From an uncultured Faecalibacterium sp. (lineage in GTDB: Bacteria > Bacillota > Clostridia > Oscillospirales > Ruminococcaceae): a DNA stretch of 9,266 nt. Shown one piece after another: positions 1-4,812 of the stretch; position 1 is the stretch's first letter, and each line of letters opens with the position of its first letter. A program made the position numbers and the translations under genes. The stretch is taken from positions 1 through 9,266 of the forward strand of contig CAKTFD010000086.1 in NCBI GenBank assembly GCA_934553285.1. Reading direction: 5' to 3'. The notes beneath the pieces were generated by a model that made no database searches, was not told the origin of the DNA, and saw nothing but the letters and a program-made list of their open reading frames with translations.

Positions 1-165
1 ACTGCCCGTGACGAAAAGCTGCTGGATATGGACGGCTACGATTGCGTGGCGGTGGTGGTAAACCAGACCTTCAACTCGGACGGGATGCTGTTCGAGTACA
101 CCCAGTCCCGGCATCAGCCGGACTATTTCTGTTTTCAGGACATTGCCACCCGAAAGAAAAACTAA
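1..165 (+). CDS. GntR-family transcriptional regulator, C-terminal end of UTRA domain (partial)
   Basis: Reading frame 1 is open from the window edge to a TAA at 163-165 and gives 54 residues; the N-terminus lies outside the window. The sequence runs VAVVVNQTFNSDGMLFEY, then TQSRHQPDYFCFQDIATRKKN. A short beta strand, a DG turn, an EYT.SRH.PD.F.F motif and a basic tail are how the UTRA effector-binding domain of GntR/HutC-type regulators ends. The SRH.PD.F.F form resembles trehalose-operon repressors (TreR), which sense a sugar phosphate, but the ligand cannot be fixed from this fragment. The winged-helix DNA-binding domain would be upstream. The gene ends just before the hairpin at 167-197 and converges with the small gene at 260-511. 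Family assignment is fairly sure; the TreR subtype is a guess. Confidence 0.75.
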   Translation, partial: TARDEKLLDMDGYDCVAVVVNQTFNSDGMLFEYTQSRHQPDYFCFQDIATRKKN

Positions 166-197
166 AGGCGATGTGCTTCGCTATAAAGCACATCGCC
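150..197 (-). terminator. Rho-independent terminator of the small gene at 260-511, possibly shared by the convergent regulator
   Basis: A perfect 12-bp stem (167-178 with 186-197, 7-nt loop) lies between two convergent genes. Read on the minus strand it is followed by a T-rich run (TTTAGTTTTTCTTT, 150-166), as expected for an intrinsic terminator of the minus-strand gene. This run overlaps the last codons and stop of the GntR-type gene. On the plus strand no U-tract follows directly; a T5 run occurs only about 18 nt later. Termination of the plus-strand gene here is therefore less certain. Confidence 0.75.
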
Positions 198-259
198 CAA
201 ACTCAACTCATGCAATTTTTCATATCTACCGTCTGCCGCAAAGAGCAGATGATATTTTT

Positions 260-511
260 CTAATCCTCTAACCCATGGCTCCCAGCCACATTCTTCAAAT
301 ATTCCTTCGGATCGCCATTCAGAATCAAATCCGCATAGCCCAGCGGATCATTGTAGATGAGATAGTCCAGCTCTGCCCTCTGCGCCATGGTTACATCCAG
401 TGCGTCTTCAATCCCGGTGCAGTCGATGGAGATCATTCTCCCATCCCGGAGCAGCAGCTCCACGCAGCCGGTATCCATGTTGAAATGGCAAGCTCTTGCA
501 TCATACTTCAT
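260..511 (-). CDS. small conserved-looking protein of unknown function (possibly DUF6061-like)
   Basis: This 83-residue acidic, soluble protein has no signal peptide or membrane segment. Visible blocks are CHFNMDTGCVELLLRDGRMISIDC near the N-terminus, AQRAELDYLIYNDPLGYADL in the middle and LNGDPKEYLK near the end. I associate this pattern with a small clostridial family (DUF6061) of unknown role, from memory only. The ATG at 509-511 is preceded by AGAAAGGA with 7 nt spacing, so the start is well supported. A good terminator follows (150-197), and the gene stands alone between the GntR-type gene and the tRNA. Upstream, TTGTGAC occurs twice (547-553 and 556-562), a possible regulator site. I saw no clear -35/-10 pair. 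Coding status is fairly sure; function is unknown. Confidence 0.8.
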   Translation of the reverse strand: MKYDARACHFNMDTGCVELLLRDGRMISIDCTGIEDALDVTMAQRAELDYLIYNDPLGYADLILNGDPKEYLKNVAGSHGLED

Positions 512-639
512 GTTCGTGTCCTTTCTGCCTTACGGCACCTTTACAGTTGTGACCTTTGTGACGCGGTCTTTTTTCTGATAAGGTTTCGGACACACAGCCG
601 TCAGGGAAGAGCCCTTGTTTTCGTTTCCAAAGAAAACAA

Positions 640-681
640 AAAATCCGAACCCTTCTCCTATCGAGAAAAGGTTCGGATTTT
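640..681 (-). terminator. Rho-independent terminator of the tRNA-Arg gene
   Basis: A 12-bp perfect stem (640-651 with 670-681) continues through a small internal loop into a second 5-bp stem (653-657 with 663-667) closed by a 5-nt loop. Read on the minus strand it ends in a T-tract (T6, then G, then T4) covering about 634-643. It begins 8 nt past the CCA end of the tRNA, so the tRNA appears to be transcribed alone. Confidence 0.85.
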
Positions 682-688
682 CATTGTT

Positions 689-765
689 TGGTGCGATGGA
701 AGGGACTCGAACCCCCGGCCTACTGATTCGTAGTCAGTCACTCTATCCAGCTGAGCTACCAACGC
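689..765 (-). tRNA. tRNA-Arg (anticodon ACG)
   Basis: The minus strand folds into a full 77-nt cloverleaf. It has a 7-bp acceptor stem (GCGTTGG with CCATCGC), a 4-bp D stem with a 9-nt loop, an ACTGA/TCAGT anticodon stem with loop CTACGAA, a 5-nt variable loop and a T arm with loop TTCGAGT. Discriminator A and an encoded CCA (689-691) complete it. Anticodon ACG, with A34 normally deaminated to inosine, reads CGU, CGC and CGA arginine codons. The acceptor stem has one U4-U69 mismatch. The T stem has two G-U pairs and the D stem one. A consensus promoter lies 26 nt upstream and a terminator directly downstream. Confidence 0.96.
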
Positions 766-790
766 ATACGTTCCGTTCGGAACATGATGT

Positions 791-819
791 ATTTTATCAC
801 GAAGAGGCGGGTTTGTCAA
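791..819 (-). promoter_or_regulatory. sigma-70 type promoter of tRNA-Arg
   Basis: On the minus strand a perfect -35 box TTGACA (814-819) and a -10 box TAAAAT (791-796) are separated by exactly 17 nt. Transcription should start near 784, about 19 nt before the mature tRNA. That 5' leader contains a 14-nt near-palindrome (770-783, arms GTTCCG and CGGAAC). DNA upstream of the -35 box is very AT-rich (820-842), like an UP element, which fits strong stable-RNA expression. Confidence 0.9.
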
Positions 820-1009
820 CAGATTTTTTAAATTATTTTTTCATTTCTTGAAAAAGAACGTCTTTTCTTTGATTTTTGCACGCAGCACATCCCTTTTGCG
901 GGCGAGAAGCGCCCGCCGGATGGTGCGCGGTGCGGCGGCAGTACAAAAGCTCCTCTGTTTTTGCGCGCTTTGGCTGCGTGCGCAGCTGTCAACGGTCATT
1001 CTATGCTCT

Positions 1010-1036
1010 GGAAAAAGGCCGGGGTGCCGTTTTTCC
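1010..1036 (-). terminator. probable terminator of the sdaAB-sdaAA operon
   Basis: Read on the minus strand, GGAAAAA pairs with TTTTTCC around a short GGC/GCC core with one bulged C, giving an A-tract, stem, T-tract layout. It lies 33 nt past the sdaAA stop. The GC core is only 3 bp, so the call is moderate. The rest of 841-1068 holds two simple hairpins (898-916 and 973-986) without T-tracts, and I see no gene there. Confidence 0.55.
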
Positions 1037-1068
1037 GACCGGGCGTGATCCGCCGGGTGCGGGCAGGG

Positions 1069-1944
1069 TCAGTCCTCCTGCGCCAGCTGCCGGGCGATCT
1101 TTACACCGGTGGGGGTGGCGGCAAGGCCGCCCTGGCCGGTCTCCCGCAGGTCTGGAGAGAGCAGGCTGCCCACGCGGCCCATGGCATCGATGACCTCATC
1201 GCAGGGGATGGCGTAGTCCACCCCGGCCAGCGCCATATTGGCGCAGGAAACTGCGTTCACCGCGCCTACCACGTTGCGCTTGATGCAGGGCACCTCCACC
1301 AGGCCCGCCACGGGGTCGCACACAAGGCCCAGCAGGTTGCCCAGCGCCATGGCGGCGGCAGCGGCGCACTGCTCCGGCGTGCCGCCTTTCAGGCTGCACA
1401 AAGCGGCAGCGGCCATGGCGCTGGCGGCACCTACCTCGGCCTGACAGCCGCCCTCGGCACCGGCAAGGGTGGCGCGGGCGGCGATGACCTGCCCGAAGCC
1501 TGCCGCCACATACAGCGCATCGCAGACGGCATCCTCGTCCGCTTGGCCGGTGCGGGCCAGCGGCAGCAGCACCGCCGGCAGAACGCCGCAGCTGCCTGCG
1601 GTGGGCGCTGCTACGATGCGCTTCATGCAGGCGTTGCACTCGGCAGTTTTCAGGGCTTCCGCCGTGACGGCGGCCAGATAATCATCCCCCAGCAGGCGGC
1701 CTTCGGCCCAGGCCTGCTCCACCTTGGCTGCATCGCCGCCGGACAGGCCGCTGCGGCTGCGCTGCGCGGGGTCGTATTCCTGGCTGGTGGCCTGCATCAC
1801 CTGCCACAGGTGCCGCATGGCGGCGCGGCTGTGGGCTTCGGTCAGGCGGCTTTCTTGCAGGTCGCTGCGCAGCACAGCCTCGGCCAGAGAGATGTTCTGG
1901 CTGTGGGCTGCGGCCAGCATCTCTTCACAGGACAAAAATGCCAT
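1069..1944 (-). CDS. sdaAA: L-serine dehydratase, iron-sulfur-dependent, alpha subunit
   Basis: This 291-residue catalytic subunit of the two-subunit (Bacillus/clostridial) L-serine dehydratase deaminates L-serine to pyruvate and ammonia in the cytoplasm using a [4Fe-4S] cluster instead of PLP. Family landmarks are RSRSGLSGGDA (62-72), APTAGSCGVLP (113-123), GAEGGCQAEVGAASAMAAAA (about 162-181) and LGLVCDPVAGLVEVPC (205-220). C167, C209 and C220 are spaced 42 and 11 residues apart, the same spacing as the three cluster-ligand cysteines I recall from the Legionella enzyme. No cysteine lies near the C-terminus, so the tail-cysteine fourth ligand of one-chain enzymes is absent, as expected for split enzymes. 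The ATG at 1942-1944 follows the sdaAB stop by 3 nt. A GGAGG in the last codons of sdaAB is 8 nt upstream, pointing to translational coupling. Confidence 0.95.
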   Translation of the reverse strand: MAFLSCEEMLAAAHSQNISLAEAVLRSDLQESRLTEAHSRAAMRHLWQVMQATSQEYDPAQRSRSGLSGGDAAKVEQAWAEGRLLGDDYLAAVTAEALKTAECNACMKRIVAAPTAGSCGVLPAVLLPLARTGQADEDAVCDALYVAAGFGQVIAARATLAGAEGGCQAEVGAASAMAAAALCSLKGGTPEQCAAAAAMALGNLLGLVCDPVAGLVEVPCIKRNVVGAVNAVSCANMALAGVDYAIPCDEVIDAMGRVGSLLSPDLRETGQGGLAATPTGVKIARQLAQED

Positions 1945-1947
1945 GGC

Positions 1948-2628
1948 TCAATCCTCCGTTTCTTCCGGCTCGTCCACATTCAGGCAGGTCACCTTGAGCA
2001 GGCCCGGCATCACAGCCAGCTGCTGCTCCAGCGTGCGGGGAATGTGGGAGTCGCACTCCAGCACCATCACCGCATAGCGGCCCGCTGCTGCACGGAACAC
2101 CTGCATGGATGCGATATTGATGCGCCGCAGCGCCAGCGACATGGTCACCTCTGCGATGCAGCCGGGGGTATCCTCGTTATGGATGATAAGGGTGTTGCTC
2201 TCGCCGCCAAAATCCGCCGGGACGCCATCGATCTCGGTCACGCGGATGCGTCCGCCGCCCACCGAGGCCGCCTTGAGCGAGAGCTGCCGCCCGGTGCGGC
2301 TGGTCAGGGTGAGCACTGCGGTGTTGGGGTGGGCGGAGCGCAGCTCCACCGGATGGATGCTGAACTGCATCCCCTGCTGCGCGGCCAGCGCAAAACTGTC
2401 CGGCAGGCGGGGGTCGTCTGGCCGCAGGCCCAGCAGCCCCGCTACCAGTGCACGGTCGGTGCCGTGGCCCTTGCCGGTGGTGGCAAAACTGCCATACAGG
2501 CCGATCTCTGCCCGCGCAGGCACCTCGCCCAGGAGCTTCTGGGCGGTATAGCCGATCTTTGCGGCACCGGCAGTATGGCTGGAGGAAGGCCCGATCATCA
2601 CCGGGCCGAGAACATCGAATAATCGCAT
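1948..2628 (-). CDS. sdaAB: L-serine dehydratase, iron-sulfur-dependent, beta subunit (ACT domain)
   Basis: This 226-residue regulatory/structural subunit pairs with the SdaAA product encoded directly downstream. The N-terminus has the hallmark IGPSSSHTAGAAKIG (12-26) and YGSFATTGKGHGTDRALVAG (45-64), which complete the serine site. After a short linker, residues about 145-220 form an ACT domain (SNTLIIHNEDTPGCIAEV, then an INIASMQVFR strand), a fold that commonly binds amino acids for feedback or subunit contact. The start ATG (2626-2628) has AGGAAAGGAAGG 9 nt upstream. Length is normal for the family. It is the first gene of a two-gene operon and divergent from tig. Its promoter in 2629-2883 is not clear: a TTGATA at 2741-2746 is followed 17 nt on by only a weak CATTTT. 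Confidence 0.95.
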   Translation of the reverse strand: MRLFDVLGPVMIGPSSSHTAGAAKIGYTAQKLLGEVPARAEIGLYGSFATTGKGHGTDRALVAGLLGLRPDDPRLPDSFALAAQQGMQFSIHPVELRSAHPNTAVLTLTSRTGRQLSLKAASVGGGRIRVTEIDGVPADFGGESNTLIIHNEDTPGCIAEVTMSLALRRINIASMQVFRAAAGRYAVMVLECDSHIPRTLEQQLAVMPGLLKVTCLNVDEPEETED

Positions 2629-2883
2629 GGGGGACAGCCTTCCTTTCCTGAGGGTTTTCCCACTTTGTACGGCAGCATCTGCCGCAAAACGCGCTTTTTT
2701 GTGATAGAAATGGTCAAAAAATGCCTGTTCGGCATATTTTTATCAACTTTATTATACCGCTTTTGCCCTACTTGTGCTATAATAACTTTACTAATGTTTG
2801 AAAAAGGTTCCCCAAAAGGCTTCCGGGCTGCTGCACTGCAGCGCCGTATGCCCCACAGCGGGAACACACGGAGGGTAGATCCT
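2629..2883. promoter_or_regulatory. divergent control region between sdaAB and tig
   Basis: This 255-base region serves both directions. Toward tig, an extended -10 (TGC then TATAAT, 2775-2783) is clear but lacks a recognisable -35. It would give a 5' UTR of roughly 95 nt ending in GGAGGG 8 nt before the tig ATG. Toward sdaAB, a TATAAT is present on the minus strand (2751-2756) without a good -35. The sda leader contains two compact hairpins: 2670-2684 (6-bp stem, CGGCAG/CTGCCG, 3-nt loop) and 2721-2735 (ATGCC/GGCAT). They might regulate sda expression. I do not recognise a known riboswitch class. Confidence 0.55.
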
Positions 2884-4188
2884 ATGAAACTGGTAAGCGT
2901 GGAAACTCCTGAAAAGAGTGTCTGCAAGATGACCTTCAGCGCTACGGCTGAGGAACTGGAAACCGCCTCCAATGCGGTCTATGAGCGCACCCGCGCTACG
3001 TACACGATCAAGGGCTTCCAGAAGGGCGAAGCTGACCGCGCACAGATCGAGGCAGACCGCGGCGAACACACCTTCTGGTACGATGCCATCAACGACCTGA
3101 TGGATCAGGATGTGCCTGCTTTGTACGAAGCTGCTCTGAAAGAACACGGCTTTGAGCCGGTGGACGAGCCGACCTACGACCTGGTGAGCGTGAAAAAGGA
3201 CGAGGGCTTTGTGGCTACCGCCACCGTTGCCCTGCAGCCTGTGCTGGACCTGACCCAGACCACCGGCTTCAAGGCCGAATGCGTTACCCCGGAAGTGACC
3301 GAGAAGGAGATCGACGCGGTGCTGGAGCGCCGCCGCAACTCTGCCGCAGAGCTGGTGCCTCATAAAGGCCCCGCTGTAAAGGGCAATGTGGTCCATATGG
3401 ACTTTGAGGGCCTGCTGGACGGCGTGCCTTTTGCAGGCGGCACCGCACAGAACCAGTCGGTACAGCTGGGCAGCGGCCGCATGATCCCCGGGTTTGAGGA
3501 CGGCATCCTGGGCCACAAGGCAGGGGACGAGTTCGAGATTCATGTCACCTTCCCCAAAAACTACCACAACAAGGAGCTGGCCGGCAAGCCCACCGTGTTC
3601 AAGATCAAGCTGCACGATGTGTGCGTGCGTCAGCTGCCCGCTTTGAACAGCGATTTTGCCAAGAAGATGGGCAAGGAGACCATGGAAGAGTACCGCGCTT
3701 TTGTGAAAAAGCAGCTGTACGATGGCCGCCATGGCGGTGCGCTGAACCGCGCCAAGGATATGATCCTGGGCCAGCTGGCAGATGCCGCTGAGGGCGAGAT
3801 CCCCAGTGTGCTGGTGGAAACTGCTTACCAGCAGCAGATGCAGACCATCCAGCAGCAGCTGCAGATGCAGCACATGAGCCTGAACACCTATCTGAGCCAG
3901 ATCCACGAGACCCGCGAGAGCTTTACCGCCAAGGTACATTCTGCTGCGGAGAAGAACACCCGCGCCCGCATGGCACTGCTGCAGATCGCACAGCAGGAGA
4001 ACCTGCTGCCCACCGACGAGGAGATCGACAAGCAGCTGGCTGAGCGCGCCGAGCGCACCAAAAAGACGCTGGAAGAGATCAAGGCCAGCACCGACATCCC
4101 CGCCATCCGCCGCAACGAAGGCATCCGCAGGGCTGCCGACTGGGTCATTGACCACTCCACCATCGAGGATAAGATCGAGAGCAAGTAA
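2884..4188 (+). CDS. tig: trigger factor, ribosome-associated chaperone and peptidyl-prolyl isomerase
   Basis: This 434-residue protein has the usual trigger factor length and three-part layout. The N-terminal ribosome-binding domain (1 to about 115) is followed by an FKBP-type PPIase domain (about 160-248: KGNVVHMDFEGLLDGVPFAGG, QLGSGRMIPGFEDGILGHKAG, FPKNYHNKELAGKPTVFKIKL) and a helical, Gln/Glu-rich C-terminal substrate-binding domain (about 255-434). It normally docks beside the ribosome exit tunnel and shelters nascent chains. The ATG at 2884 is chosen because GGAGGG lies 8 nt upstream and the family N-terminus starts there; the frame stays open upstream without support. The ribosome-contact loop reads GFQKGEAD (44-51) where the family consensus is close to GFRKGKxP. 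It is monocistronic, ending at the terminator 4199-4237. Confidence 0.95.
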   Translation: MKLVSVETPEKSVCKMTFSATAEELETASNAVYERTRATYTIKGFQKGEADRAQIEADRGEHTFWYDAINDLMDQDVPALYEAALKEHGFEPVDEPTYDLVSVKKDEGFVATATVALQPVLDLTQTTGFKAECVTPEVTEKEIDAVLERRRNSAAELVPHKGPAVKGNVVHMDFEGLLDGVPFAGGTAQNQSVQLGSGRMIPGFEDGILGHKAGDEFEIHVTFPKNYHNKELAGKPTVFKIKLHDVCVRQLPALNSDFAKKMGKETMEEYRAFVKKQLYDGRHGGALNRAKDMILGQLADAAEGEIPSVLVETAYQQQMQTIQQQLQMQHMSLNTYLSQIHETRESFTAKVHSAAEKNTRARMALLQIAQQENLLPTDEEIDKQLAERAERTKKTLEEIKASTDIPAIRRNEGIRRAADWVIDHSTIEDKIESK

Positions 4189-4198
4189 GCCTATGATA

Positions 4199-4237
4199 CA
4201 AAAAACAGCCAAACCTGCGGGTTTGGCTGTTTTTTTG
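4199..4237. terminator. bidirectional Rho-independent terminator between tig and marR
   Basis: A perfect 12-bp stem (AACAGCCAAACC at 4204-4215 with 4220-4231) has a TGCG tetraloop. An A-tract precedes it and a T-tract (to 4236) follows it, so it works in both directions for the convergent genes tig (+) and marR (-). It ends 8 nt from the marR stop. Confidence 0.93.
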
Positions 4238-4244
4238 TTATAGA

Positions 4245-4679
4245 TCATGAGAATTGCAGCAGGATCTCGTCCAGATTTTTCCCGATCACCTCCATGGTGC
4301 GGAAAAACGCCTCCCGGGTGGAGGCATCGGTATTCTCCAGCAGGCAGGCAAAAAAGCGCTCCTGCACTTCGCGCCCCCGCACGATGACCTGCTGCGCCTT
4401 TTCGGTGCACAGCAGCTGGGTCTTGCGGCGGTCGCCCGCCACGGCGCGGCGCTCCAGATATCCCTCCTGCACCAGACGATCCACATTGACCGACACAAGG
4501 TTCGCTTTGATCTTGCGGATCTCCACGATATCCCGGGCGGTAGTGCATTCCGGGTTGTTGGCCAGGAACATCAGGATATCAAAGGCGGTCTGGGGCAGTT
4601 TTAACTCCTGACACAGCGGCTTGCACATGGCGTTGTAGGCCTGCGCGGCCTTAAAGGTGATCTCGATGGTAGGGTTCAT
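4245..4679 (-). CDS. MarR-family winged-helix transcriptional regulator
   Basis: This 144-residue protein is of typical MarR size. An N-terminal dimerisation helix (5-25) leads to a winged helix. The HTH spans about 45-75 (CTTARDIVEIRKIKANLVSVNVDRLVQEGYLERR region), and the wing contains AGDRRKTQLLCTEKA (81-95), where D83-R84-R85 matches the DxR wing motif of the family. A long C-terminal helix (100-143) completes the dimer interface. MarR proteins bind DNA as dimers and often respond to small phenolics, metabolites or oxidants. C19, C23, C45, C91 and C112 are present, but none is clearly a redox switch. The ATG (4677-4679) has AAAGGAG 6 nt upstream. It lies downstream of feoAB on the same strand but has its own consensus promoter and follows a strong terminator, so a link to iron is unproven. 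Its ligand and targets are unknown. Confidence 0.9.
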   Translation of the reverse strand: MNPTIEITFKAAQAYNAMCKPLCQELKLPQTAFDILMFLANNPECTTARDIVEIRKIKANLVSVNVDRLVQEGYLERRAVAGDRRKTQLLCTEKAQQVIVRGREVQERFFACLLENTDASTREAFFRTMEVIGKNLDEILLQFS

Positions 4680-4723
4680 GCGGCGCTCCTTTTGTTCTTA
4701 TATAGATAGTTCATTTTTGAAGC

Positions 4724-4752
4724 ATTATAGTGCAGATGAGGGGAGATGTCAA
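4724..4752 (-). promoter_or_regulatory. sigma-70 type promoter of the MarR-family gene, with possible operator
   Basis: On the minus strand, TTGACA (4747-4752) and TATAAT (4724-4729) are both perfect boxes separated by exactly 17 nt. The expected start near 4717 falls in a small inverted repeat TTCA-N4-TGAA (4710-4721), followed by an AT-rich stretch around 4697-4709. These are candidate autoregulatory sites for the MarR protein. The -35 box begins only 3 nt after the T-tract of the feoAB terminator. Confidence 0.88.
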
Positions 4753-4754
4753 GA

Positions 4755-4794
4755 GAAAAAGGGTCCTGAAAAGCCCGCAGGCTTTTCAGGACCC
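4755..4794 (-). terminator. Rho-independent terminator of feoAB
   Basis: A perfect 15-bp stem (4761-4775 with 4780-4794) closed by a CGCA loop is followed on the minus strand by TTTTTCTCTT. It starts 18 nt past the feoAB stop and should strongly separate feoAB from marR. Confidence 0.93.
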
Positions 4795-4812
4795 TAAAAT
4801 CAAACTATTTTT

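Noticed and set aside
841..1068. Possible small plus-strand genes (848-1048, 876-1193)
   Set aside because: There is no RBS and the composition is Arg/Ala-rich and unlike a protein. The region holds the tRNA upstream AT-rich DNA and the sda terminator.
961..2622. Long plus-strand open frame (553 codons) opposite sdaAA/sdaAB
   Set aside because: It is the antisense of two clearly recognised genes, has low-complexity Gly/Ala/His-rich translation, and has no RBS or family motif. It results from high GC and codon bias.
2665..2883. N-terminal extension of trigger factor upstream of 2884
   Set aside because: It would translate the promoter and leader. The family N-terminus and a strong RBS mark ATG 2884.
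2791..4548. 585-codon minus-strand open frame across tig and into marR
   Set aside because: It is antisense to the trigger factor and shows no coherent domain. The true minus-strand gene here is marR in another frame.
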